A DNA stretch of 64,000 bases from Xestospongia muta (GCA_963693285.1 OY848922.1:1352923-1416922); one strand, 5' to 3'. Positions 49,988 through 60,165 are shown, counted from the stretch's first letter. Notes: generated by a model not told the origin, from the sequence alone. Program-made: numbers and translations.

Positions 49988-50140
49988 TACAGTAATGTCT
50001 TGTAATATCAAATCAAGTTGTCTCTGGAACTAATATAGTTTCTTCATAATATAACCCATGGGTGTTTTCCCAGGGCATATTCAATATCGAACCTCTTAAT
50101 AATGCTGTGTACAACTCTAATTTAGCTAACCTGCAACCTG
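49988..50140 (-). pseudogene. Remnant of the last P450 exon
   Basis: On the - strand it aligns with 46682-46842 (GGTTGCAGGTTAGCTAAATT ... TCAAGTTGTCTCTGGAAC in complement), but with small deletions that break the frame. It lies just upstream of the intact P450, so at least three partial or full P450 copies existed here. Confidence 0.7.
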
Positions 50141-50540
50141 AGTGTAAGAGAAAGAAAGAGAATCAGAGACAGAGACAGCAATGCATCTATAGACATTAAA
50201 ATATTTTATATATACAGTAATGGATGGATATCTTTTTAAGGTAATCGTAACAGAGTAAAACAATAGTAAATAAATTGTTAAAATTAAACTATGTTTTGTC
50301 TTGTGTGTTTGTAAGCATCACATGTGAAAGAAATACTTCTGTAAAATGTATTGTTACATTTTTACTTATTCCTTTTATATAAAATATGTACCTTGATGAA
50401 TGCTGTAGTTCCATCTTGCAGGTTAATTGTTTAATTTGACGATTGGTACAACCTTATAGATCCTATATTTGCATCAATACTGAACAAAGAAATGCTTTAA
50501 TAGTCAATATATCCCTAATATTAGCACTAAATATTGTACT
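50141..50540. other. P450 intron remnant and AT-rich spacer
   Basis: 50280-50330 resembles the intron before the last P450 exon (TGTTTTGTCTTGTGTGTTTG). 50380-50450 resembles the intron 2 end of array genes (CCTTGATGAATGCTGTAGTT). No gene. Confidence 0.45.
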
Positions 50541-50544
50541 TATT

Positions 50545-50690
50545 GACAGATACTGTACTTATTGGTGTATCAGTAATTGTGGTAATTATATTGTAAGTAC
50601 TACACTATAGTTATTGTTGTGTGTAATTTTTCCTCAGTTAAAAATAAAACACCATCTGCTGAGTATGAACCTCTTTTGATCTCATAGAAA
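50545..50690 (+). pseudogene. Fragments of dead-lineage exons 6 and 7
   Basis: The end of exon 6 (GATACTGTACTTATTGGTGT up to donor TTGTAAGT) is followed by a strongly shortened exon 7 that keeps only the tail (CCATCTGCTGAGTATGAACC, then CTTTTGATCTCATAG). Confidence 0.55.
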
Positions 50691-50929
50691 TTGAATTGAA
50701 CATTCAAACTTTATTCTGTCCTTTTTGATAACATTGTTTTTCCATTTGCTTATATAATTAATGGTAATTAGCTCTACTTTGTTATTATAGATATCGATTT
50801 CGAATTTCCCTGTCGTAACTTCGTGCTTTAATAATGTGAACTTAATAGATTTAGGTTATGAAATGTTTATGCAATTTTTAAGGTCTAGAGTATAGTATTA
50901 ATTTCCCGTTAAAGTACAGCATTCTATTA

Positions 50930-51046
50930 CTGCCATTCTAGATATTGCCTTATATTAAATAAAAGCTACAAGGTCATTCGGGCAACTTCTCTCAAATAAA
51001 ACATTGCTTTGATTACCAGTTTTCATTTCTTTGCAAATTCTAAAAG
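50930..51046 (+). promoter_or_regulatory. Orphan leader exon of the array family
   Basis: The usual leader (here AACTTCTCTCAAATAAAACAT) ends TTCTAAAAG at donor GTAAGTGAC (51047). About 90 bp later the array sequence stops (51137) and foreign sequence begins, so the leader no longer has an exon 1. If its promoter is alive it would drive whatever follows on the + strand; no + strand gene is seen before copy 13. Confidence 0.5.
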
Positions 51047-51164
51047 GTAAGTGACTGTATAGCATAGTCTGGTATCATAGTCCACGTTTAAAGGCGAAGG
51101 AGAGGCAAGACAAACTGTTTGTGTCCTATTTACAGATTCTAAGAATACGTCGATACGCATGGTT

Positions 51165-51290
51165 TGGATCAAGGAGTGATAGGCTACAAATGCACTTTGA
51201 TCTCAAACTTTAGCATTTGTAGCATAATCGAGTAAACATTTTTGCTTTGAACAAAACTGATCACGTGCCTTATCGCACTCCTAAGCGTAT
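51165..51290. repeat. Small fold-back sequence
   Basis: GGCTACAAATGC and GCATTTGTAGC pair around a short centre. Outside them AGGAGTGATAGGC pairs imperfectly with GCCTTATCGCACTCCT. Possibly a small palindromic element inserted at the broken leader; it overlaps the end of the neighbouring - strand exon. Confidence 0.5.
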
Positions 51291-51509
51291 AAGGACTGGG
51301 AGTATTGATAAGGAGTTGTAAATATCTGGGTACTCAACTTCTGGTATGAAGTCAGTAATAATGCCAGGGCCAGGACCAAATATGTAAGGATTGTCTACGT
51401 TTTCCCCAATACTCTTTAGCTTCTCTTGGTATCTTTTCTTGACACTGGTATCCAGTTCATTGCAGTACTCAGAAAATTTCCGACCAGCAGTATCCATCTC
51501 AAAACACAC
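51270..51509 (-). CDS. Probable first exon of a SWIM/YqaJ-type element protein
   Basis: An open frame of 79 codons with the segment LDTSVKKRYQEKLKSIG, then NPY and VEYPDIYNSL. From memory, this pattern (RY.EKL..IG..PY ... YPDI.NYL) opens many uncharacterised invertebrate proteins that carry SWIM zinc-finger or YqaJ-nuclease domains. The fragment ends at a stop (LIRLGVR) soon after the conserved part. In relatives an intron follows here, and no downstream exon is visible toward 51000. Probably a stranded exon; the identification rests on pattern recall only. Confidence 0.4.
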   Translation of the reverse strand: MCFEMDTAGRKFSEYCNELDTSVKKRYQEKLKSIGENVDNPYIFGPGPGIITDFIPEVEYPDIYNSLSILPVLIRLGVR

Positions 51510-51558
51510 ATGTACAGCTAGTCAGCTACCACTCAACGCCTCTTTTTGCCACTTAGCA

Positions 51559-52315
51559 TGGCGTTGTCGTAGTGTATTTGGTCCCCCCTAAATTTGTCCC
51601 CTGGGACATATTGCACTAGTGCAAAATGTCCCCGGGGACATTCTGCACTATTGTAATATGTCAATGGGAGAAAATGGCACTAGTGCAGATTGTCCTCTCT
51701 CAGTACAAAGTGTCCCCTGGGGGAGACATCCTGTACTAGTATAAAGTGTCCCCCCTAAACTCCTAAATAAGTATTTAGTTCACACAAACATCATGGTACT
51801 ATTTATTACGCAAACTGCAATATATCATTCTACCACTCTTTGCATGGTAGCTGGCAAACACAATAGATGTTGTAAATTATTTGACAATTCATCTGAGCTT
51901 TCTTGTTCTACCACGGGAAGGAAATTTAGTAAGATTTTTTGCTTCAATACAAGAAAGTAGATGATTACGAAATTCATGTTGTATATATGTTATTTGAGAT
52001 GGATCTTTCAGCAATCTTTTCATAGGTCTTATCAGAGGCCCAGATGCCCTCCTATATAGATCTAGATCTCGATCTTAAAGTATGAACAATGTGTTTTTGG
52101 TTGATTTTATACAGTTAAGCTTTAACTGCAAAGAATTTACACGTATTACATACTTCATACCTGGTTGGTAACTCAGATATTGTAGCTTCTATTCATCCAT
52201 CGATGGGGAGACATTTCACACTAACTGGGACAATTTCCACTAGTGCAGAATGTCCGGGGGGACATTCTGCACTAGTGGAAATTGTCCGGGGGGACAGTCT
52301 GCACTCCGACAGCGT
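51559..52315. mobile_element. Terminal-inverted-repeat element with GGGGACA/CACTAGTGCA modules
   Basis: Left end GCGTTGTCGTAGTGTATTTG followed by GTCCCCCC. The right end is the imperfect complement (GTCCGGGGGGACAGTCTGCACTCCGACAGCG). Next to each end lie several copies of a module of the type TGTCCCC..GGGGACATTCTGCACTAGTG, some inverted, spaced about 35-40 bp. A CTTAG flanks both sides (51552-51556 and 52316-52320), a possible 5-bp target duplication. The 430-bp centre has no long ORF, so the element is non-autonomous. Confidence 0.65.
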
Positions 52316-52479
52316 CTTAGTTACTGCGTACGTTTATAACTAGGGAAAGTGACGTCAAGGAATAACCTCTATAGACATACGTATATATGAGCTATAGAGA
52401 TAGATAGATATAGAAACTAGGAAGACGTTTTGCTACTTTTCAGATTAGCTACCTCGCCTTAAGATACTCGGCAATCAGT

Positions 52480-52568
52480 AAATGTGCATGATCGTTCCGA
52501 GACTTTCTCAAGGAGCGTTGTTTTGATCAGCGGTTTCATTTCGTTGCAACTTTTCTTCTAAAATAAAG
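52480..52568 (+). promoter_or_regulatory. Leader exon region of copy 13
   Basis: GACTTTCTCAAGGAGCGTTG, ending CTAAAATAAAG at donor GTAAGTAAC (52569). The usual acceptor CTTCAG/ATTTATTAC is mutated to TTTTAAATTTATTAC, so the next AG (CTACAG, 52683) must serve; it may be the true acceptor in all copies. Confidence 0.5.
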
Positions 52569-52717
52569 GTAAGTAACTGTGTAACATTGTCCGGCGTCAC
52601 CGCCCACGTTTGAAGGCGAACTAAGCTTATATCAGTAAATATGTATGTATGTACCTTTGTCATTTTTAAATTTATTACTACAGATCTACATCAGTAAATA
52701 TTTTGTATAGAATAAGT

Positions 52718-54875
52718 ATGTGTAAGACGATTGTGACCAAGAAAAGACTGACTATATTCATGACCTTGGGTCTTGTTCCTCTACTGGTGTGTTTTGTTGC
52801 CTTGTTTCTTTATGGATTTCTCATTGTTAAAGAGATTCTCATTGAGTGAGTACTCAAAAATATATAATGATATTACGATCATAGATTGATAATCTCCAGT
52901 ATTGATGTGGTAAAATAATCTACTAGCTATATAGTATTGAACAGCTTTAATCTATACATACATGTAGATTGTAATGTTTTAAGATTTCCAATTATAAAAG
53001 TAGCAAATTTTTACTTAATAAATTAATAGACTTGATAAGATAATAATATCCAATTCTTTAACTATAATACTGTTGTCTTAACAACAGCATTCTTTAAAGT
53101 TTGATATGCTTACATAAAAGGATATACTAGAAAGTCATAATTGTTTTTAATTAATACAAACATGTGGATTGTATTGTTTTAACATTTCTTAATAATATAA
53201 TTTTAGTATCAAATATTTTATTTACAAGTTAGTAGACTTGATAAAGTAATAATATATCATTCAGTCATTGCTGCCAATTAGTATATAACAGAAATCCTTT
53301 TAAAGTTTGACATGTTTCATGATATACTAGGTAGTCATAATTGTTTTGGACGATGTATATATGTGTGTGTGTGTGTGCGTGTGTGTTGAAACTCATTGAA
53401 AAAATCTTATATCTACCTGTATAAGGAAAATAAGTTATTTGACTATTATTCACATAGTTAAGAGTAAACTGATGAATAATAATTATGAGACATACATCAA
53501 ACTGATATGATTATAAAACTGGTTGTGATAGAGATTGAATTCTATACATATCTTTGCAGTGTTATTAACGCCAATCTCCTTATATTGATACCACCATGTC
53601 TACTAAATGTGTTTTATGTCTTGTTTCTGGGTTGTTTTTATCTGGACTTGTTATTCAAGAACAATAAATCTTTAATAATATCAGCTGTATCCTACTCAAA
53701 TTCATACAAATGTTTGATATTAAATTTTGGATGTTAATATTTTACCTTAAATGAATACTGTAGTTACATATTTTAGGTTTATTGTTTCATATGGCTGTTG
53801 GTGCTAGTCTACAATACGCCATAACATTTGATGAATACAAGGTGCTTCATATTGCAGGAGCAGTAATGACAAGTGGACTTGTTTTAATTGTACTTTGTGG
53901 GGTAAGAAACACTACACATGATAAGTATACCATTTAACTTGTAATATATAGGCTATTGGTTTTAGTTTGTGGCCACTCACATTGTCAAGAGAAGACTCAT
54001 TCAGTACAGTTGGCTGTGATGTAAAAATGAGAAAATTAATTGCCAAATTTAAATCAAAACCAATAATTGGTTCTGGATCAATTTTAAGTTTCGGTGTTAT
54101 CGCCTACTTGGTCTATATCAGTGGAGTCATCACTTATACAGTTGAATTGTGAGGTTTAATTATTTTAAAATGTATATTATGTCTATCATCTCTATAAGTT
54201 TGCTGTCTTAATACAATTTTACACATCATTATAACGTCTTCTTATCTATATAGGGCTGATGATGATTATGTCACTCCTGAATTATATTCATTTGAATTTG
54301 TGCCTTTGTATATAATAGTTGGTGTCTTTCCAGTCCTTTTAGTTTCTACATTGATATACAATATCTGGGAGAAGAAAGCAGCCGGCTATCTTGTATCCAA
54401 ATACACACACACAATTTCATCACATGTAGTATAATAGTTGACTCCTTAACTAAATCAATTAGATAACACCAACAAGTTGTCTTCTCTCAGTTGTAATTGG
54501 TTTTTGTTTACTCAATCATGCTTTTATAGAGGAACATGTATGCACTCGTGCTTATTTTCACCCGTTATATTGTAGAGGATCAGCCATTGTAGTAGCTGCC
54601 TTATCATTAATGATGTTGGTCAATGTAAGTAGTGCTATACAGACATTCATAATTTCAATTTCATTATATGTAATATTAACGTCTAATTTTCTTCTCAGTT
54701 TGTTCTTCTCCTTTTGTGGAGCCATCTTCTTCTCTTTTCAAGCATGTACAGGACAGTTAATCAGACATCAATTGATGAGGGTGAGATGCCGCTTTATGGG
54801 ACATACGAAAATATGGCTTTAAATGATGATGAATGGCCATCAAGTGATGTTAAACCTGTCGAAATTGACCTTTGA
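52718..54875 (+). CDS. Multi-pass membrane protein, array copy 13 (type B)
   Basis: Exons: 52718-52845, 53560-53686, 53764-53901, 53952-54148, 54254-54392, 54463-54624, 54699-54875; 355 residues. Starts MCKTIVTKKRLTIFMTLG. Exon 2 VINANLLILIPPCL; exon 3 loop LQYAITFDEYKVLH; exon 4 IGFSLWPLTLSREDSF; exon 5 loop ADDDYVTPELYSFE. Exon 6 has VCTRAYFHPLYCRGS, shared with copy 12. The tail is acidic but its usual EPLLVP end is changed to KPVEIDL. It is separated from the rest of the array by the P450 and the 51-52 kb elements and is the last complete member. Confidence 0.8.
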
Positions 54876-56370
54876 TCTTGTTAAGTCGACAGGTTTTTAA
54901 TGCAAAACATGCATGTATTTTTATAGTTTGTTTATTGTCAGTTTGATAGTTGTTTTATAACAGAGATGTATTAGTATGTATAAATATAATGATAAATATT
55001 ATGACAGTGAATTATTTTTTCCTTCTTCACATGCTAATATAGTATTACTAAGATTACTAAATTTAGTCTTCTCAGACGCAAAGATAACCGGACAGTAGAC
55101 ACTGACAAAATTTTAAAAGTCACAGTTAAATGCAATAGAAGGGTATGTATTTTACATTCCATGAACCACAACATCACTGTGAAAATAGATTGGTTGTTTT
55201 AACCAATTCAATGATCACTTAGATTGTATACTTACAATATACATTTAAAACTATTGATAACATATACTGTAATTTCTATGGAATTGACATTTTGTACACT
55301 TTGACAAATAACAGAATGGACATTTACAGAGGTGGTATGTACAACTGTCTTGCTATGAATTCCATAGTGACAGCCTCACACACTCAATGGGCCATAAGGC
55401 ATCCGTGAAAATTCTTTTGTACATGTCAAGATGCTAAACATAATCTTCATAGCTCAGACAATCAATCACATGATTACCAGTCAGTATAATAGTTATGAAA
55501 ACAATGTGATATTTACTACTTGTCAGTGTCTTATACTGTACTTCAGGTGTCAAGATAATTTCGGTCCAAGACTAAAATTGGTCCGGGCTGACCAATTTTA
55601 GCTGCCAAATTTAATCCCTCCCACTGACCAATTTTATTACTATTTATGGTCTGCATGAGCTAAAAATGATCCTACATCAGATCGCAACAATCTGACGTGC
55701 TAGGACTACTTTTGGGTAGGGCCACTTTTGCCATGACAGCTCTCAACAACAACATATGTGTATAATAAATAATTGTGAACATGTAGTCCAGATGATTTAT
55801 AGAACCTTCCAGAAGGTGCAGTGATTATTGTACTGGTTGAATCAACCAATCAATTTTTTCAGTGATATAGCGTTAGTATCTAATATCTAAAGAGGAAGAG
55901 AAAAGGGTATATATTAGATTCAATGAAGACAATAGCCTTAGTATAATGTTGGTACTCTAAAGTCTCTAATCATTGCCTTATAGCAAATGATATTTCATTG
56001 TCATTATAAAAAAGTCACTAAAGATATGAGGAGTGATCCACACCAAAATAAATTAATGCTGGTTATTTCTTTATTATATTGTATTCCACTTATACATCCA
56101 CTCAATTTTAGCACAAATCATCTCATAATTAAATACTCCAATATCCATGGTGCCAGTAACAGAATGCTGCATGTATTAACGGCCTACAAATTTAGTCAGT
56201 AATCAATCACACCTTATTTTCAATGAATGGATTGCAAAATTAAAAGAACTATTTAAAGGATTAACAAATATGATGTTGATAGTATATCATATTTAAGACA
56301 TATCAGTATACAGCAAAGAGAATAAAATTTTGTGTCAGCTATTTAAAGATTATATACAGTAATGTTGTTT
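54876..56370. other. 3' flank of copy 13 with a long CACTG-type element
   Basis: 55175-55864 is bounded by CACTGTGAAAATAGATTGGT and the complementary TTTTTTCAGTG, with AT on both flanks. At about 690 bp it is three times longer than its relatives and has no ORF. 55560-55720 contains short inverted motifs around CCAATTTTA. The rest is array 3' flank and P450 3' flank. No gene. Confidence 0.5.
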
Positions 56371-58384
56371 TCATACAGTAATGTCTTTTAATATCAAATC
56401 AAGTTGTCTCTCTGGAACTAATAGTCCCTTCATAATATAATCCATGAGTGTTTTCTCAGGATATTCAATATGGAACTTCTTAATAAGATGAGTTAATGCT
56501 ATGTGTAACTCTAATTCAGCTAGTCTGCGACCTGAGTGTAAAAGAAATAGAGTCATGCAAAAAGATTATAATGTTATAGATATCAAAATATCTTATGCAA
56601 TGTAATGAAAAATTAAAATATCTTTCTTTGCTAAGGTAGTTGTAGAAGAATAGAAAAATTGCAAATCAAATATTAAAATCAAACTGCATTTTGTCTTGTG
56701 TGTTTATTACAGAAATTATGTGAAATACTTAGTTATCTTTATAAAATATTACTGTTATATTGTTATAATAACATTACTATAAAGTGACATAGAATAACAT
56801 AACACAGTCTAACATTTAGTTTACCAATGCACATTCTTGGTCCAAATCCAAATGGTAAAAAGGCAAAAGGATTTGTTGGATACTCTCCTTCACGATTCCA
56901 TCTGTCAGGGTGAAAACTGTCTGGTTCATGAGGGAAATTTTCAGGGAGTCAACTCATCACTAGTGTTAGAATGAGGACTTGAACCTGTGAGTGGTAAGAT
57001 GTGTTTATTAACATTCTTAATATTAACTAATTAATTAAAATAGGATATATTTTTAATATAGCTTTTTCAAAGAAAACTTACTCCAGCTGGCACTTTATAT
57101 CCAGAAAGAACTACATCCTTTTGTAGGGTTCTGTTATTAGCCATTACTAAAGGATACAACCTAACAACAAAATAACAAGTAAATAAAGAAACAAAGAAGT
57201 AAATACAATTTATTACCAGACTTACTCACCTTAATGTTTCTTTAATACAGTTTCTAAGATAAGGCATGAGTAAAGTAACCAACGGGTATAAAAATGTAAA
57301 TGAACAAATTAGATATATTACAGTATGTTTCATAGGGTTTACTAGTCTATCTTATAGGTCATTCTGGTAAGTATTGATGTTTACTATACTTTGTCTGAAG
57401 GTGCATAATTTAAAGTATGGTGAAGGTATGCCATTGAAAATGTATGGAGTTTTATAGTTTGCTACTTTCTCGTAGCACTAGAGAACTAAATTATATATAT
57501 ATATATAATGCGCGTTTGCAAGCTGAATTGATTGGTGGAAGTTCTATTCAAATAGGATCTAAAATGGCAAAGTTATTATATGTCTGGGTAGCTCAGACAG
57601 AGCACAGTCTAGAATTTATTAATAGTACCTGTTCTAGGTCACTGTGATAAGTACTGATGTTCACTAGTCTAGAGCATATTAATTGTAGTTATCCTAGATT
57701 ACTGTGGTATATAGACTTACACTCAAAAGACCATTTGAAGAGAAGTGTTGATACATCAGACAATAGTGCTGTTTCATCATGGCGTAATGTTTTAATAGCC
57801 TTTACTAAATCTTCTGATACCTCATTAAATCTTTCATGATATTCTCCAATTTTTCTAGGTACCATCATAAACTGTGAAATAGGTTGACGTTGATGCCACC
57901 ATTGTTCATTGGAACTAAACAAAGAAATCAACATTTGCTGACTAGCTCATAAAATTATGGTGCCTTTGCACTATCTCACCATCCACCAACCAAATCATCC
58001 AATCATTCAACCTTAGAAGGAGAGCTTTAGGTATTCCCAATTTCTCTTGGACCTCATGATAAATGGGTGGCAGATCTTAATGATCAGGGTATTTACTATC
58101 TGCATGAAACACAGCCTCTATGTCTGTGCATCACATACACAGACCATCATGGGATATTACCTTCGATCTCTTTATCTTGCTATATTTTCAACTCTTTCAA
58201 AAAACAACTTATGTACCCTTTCTTTGTATCTAGCATATTCAAGGGAAGTACCCAGTAGAGGTAAATCTTTAGGTCCTGGTATCTCTTGTAGTGATTTGAC
58301 TAGTTTCTTACTGAAGGTAGTAGTAGTTGTAGAGAAAGTTGAGCACAGAAAACAACTTTGTTTGAACACTCTAGCAAGCTTCAT
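56371..58384 (-). pseudogene. Second cytochrome P450, inactivated duplicate
   Basis: Coding order: exon 1 from 58384 ([18 protein letters not shown]) to about 58012, frameshifted in its second half. Exon 2 57914-57721 is intact. Then a fused block (57286-57230) joins the first bases of exon 3 to the last part of exon 5. The deletion removed most of exon 3, all of exon 4 (I-helix) and the start of exon 5. It continues with 57160-57082, the heme exon 56984-56825 and the last exon 56531-56371. The heme exon has a TGA at 56951-56949 where the intact gene has MGRLPE (reading MS-stop). The last exon is nearly identical to the intact copy, so the duplication is fairly recent. Confidence 0.85.
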
Positions 58385-58484
58385 GTTGAGTTTTCTTTTG
58401 TCAACGCGTAACCTAGTTGAAGCCAGCGACTGATTCAGGAACAAACTAAAACTTCTGTTCACAAGTAAAGTAGTAAACTATGAA

Positions 58485-58780
58485 GAATGGAATGGACTTA
58501 TTGCCAGCCCCTCCCTTTATACTATAAGGAAACCCCACCCTAAACCTTCCTAAACTCTAAAATGTATAGTAAAGATTTTGGAAACAATACAAAATCATCC
58601 TATATATCTAGAGAGAGAAAGAGAAAGAGAAAGAGAAAGAGAGAGAGAGAGAGATCACAATTATGTAGTCTAGGATGGAACAGACATGTGGTGTGTAATC
58701 TTTACAGCCTCAACACGCCCACTCATTTAATTAGGGTGTAGTAACCCACGTGGTAAAGTATGGCAGATTCTGTTGGTATA
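58485..58780. other. Spacer with (GA)n tract
   Basis: 58611-58653 is a GA-rich simple repeat. The rest is AT-rich without exons. Confidence 0.6.
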
Positions 58781-58785
58781 TAGTC

Positions 58786-58830
58786 TCGTCCCCAGACCTG
58801 CTTGCGAGTAGGTCTGGGGACGAGACTAGT
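58786..58830. repeat. Perfect 18-bp hairpin
   Basis: AGTCTCGTCCCCAGACCT and its exact complement AGGTCTGGGGACGAGACT are separated by a short loop (GCTTGCGAGT). It is GC-rich in an AT-rich region. It may be the two ends of a small element joined head to head, or a structured RNA stem. Confidence 0.7.
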
Positions 58831-59018
58831 TGCTATATAGCCTGGGAGTGAGATGTTTGTAGCTGAATGTCCTAAAGGATGGAGGGATTTGGTCTACATA
58901 GAGCTGTTGCCAGAGCTTCTAAAACATGTTGCATAGCAGTAAAGGTCAGAAGAGTTAGGACAAATAGATCTAGCCGCTCAGATGAAGTTCCTGATAGTAG
59001 CTGTAAGGATGGCAAAGA

Positions 59019-59152
59019 TATCTATTTATCTATCTGTCTATCTATCTATTCTATATATCTGTCTATCTATTATCTATCTATCAGTCTATCCATCCATCCA
59101 TCCATCCATCCATCTATCTATCTATCAATATCTATCTATCTATCTATCTATC
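59019..59152. repeat. Tetranucleotide (TATC/CATC)n microsatellite
   Basis: Long TCTA run with a central (CCAT)n block. The ORFs over it are composition artefacts. Confidence 0.95.
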
Positions 59153-59210
59153 TCAAGTTTGTGTAAAATCAGTTCAAGTTGAGACCACATTTTTACACTT
59201 CTTTCACAGT

Positions 59211-59965
59211 TTCCTTTTCTTCACATTTTACCTGGTAGAGGTCGTGCTAAAAGATGTAATTACTCATATAATGTCTCCTTCACTCAAGAAGGTCATTATA
59301 ATAGTGTAATACTTACTGATCATAAATTTAACCTAGTTTTAACACAATATTAACACAGTCTTAACACACTGGTGATTTTATTTCAATTTGTTTAGAAGTA
59401 CCACAAGCACCTCATCCTGACACACCTTCCAGTAATCATCCAAAATTAAAAGTACTTAAACAAGTAAGAGTAGAAATCTTTAACACAAAACCTCATAAGA
59501 TAACTTTACTCTATCCTATGTTTGTGTTTAGTTATTTGAAGAGCGACCTGTATGGCCTCGTGTGGCTCTTCAAGCTAAATTGAAGATCACTGCTACTTTT
59601 CTCTAAGAGTGTTAGTTTATTAACCAACATGTATGTATTTTAACTATATTGATTTATATTGCCATCCAAATGTAACCATAAATTGACAGACTTTGACATC
59701 CTTGAATATCACATTCTATTGTCTATTAACCTTTGTACTAAAGACTACGGCAGTTTCTAATGTGTCCATTAAAGAGAGGTTTTAATGTGTGCTTCGTATT
59801 ACATTATAAATCTAATGACATTGTTCTGTATATTATAATATATTTATCTTCTTTTTCTTGCTCCAGTTTGCTGCCCTTGGTTGGCTATTATTTCACTAGT
59901 GGTCCATGGAAAAAACTCTGGTTAAAATTTGGTTATGATCCACAAGTCGATCCTTCTGGTAAAAT
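59211..59965 (+). pseudogene. GTF3C5-like (TFIIIC subunit 5) fragment
   Basis: Exon-like pieces: 59396-59463 (VPQAPHPDTPSSN..), 59532-about 59603 (LFEERPVWPRVALQAKLKI) and 59867-59965 (LLPLVGYYFTSGPW, then LWLKFGYDP). These correspond in order to the conserved centre of the TFIIIC subunit 5 family, which helps load the polymerase III initiation complex on tRNA genes. A piece at 59211-59300 (PGRGRAKRCNYSYNV) may precede them. The middle piece meets a TAA at 59604 before any convincing donor, and the exons that should follow GKI (DFR... region) are absent, so this is a broken partial copy. Human GTF3C5 is about 520 residues; under 100 are present here. Confidence 0.65.
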
Positions 59966-60029
59966 GTAAACTATTCATTATATAATTATTTCAAACATGT
60001 AAATTCTGACCAATCAAATTGCTTTAATT

Positions 60030-60165
60030 GAAGTTAATAATATTACCTCCCTATCTTGGTATTGTCTGTTTGTATTGTCATGTCTCCTCAAAACTATGTT
60101 ATTGACAGACATTTTGACATAATAGTTACCTCCCTAACTTGGCATTGTCTGTTTGTACAATGGTG
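60030..60165. repeat. Imperfect direct repeat, about 45 bp
   Basis: TTACCTCCCTATCTTGGTAT with TGTCTGTTTGTA recurs about 78 bp later as TTACCTCCCTAACTTGGCAT with TGTCTGTTTGTA. It lies in the gap between the GTF3C5 fragment and the NUDT19 exons. Confidence 0.6.

Noticed and set aside
58879..59166. ORF with YLSIYLSIYSIYLS repeats
   Set aside because: Translation of a tetranucleotide microsatellite.
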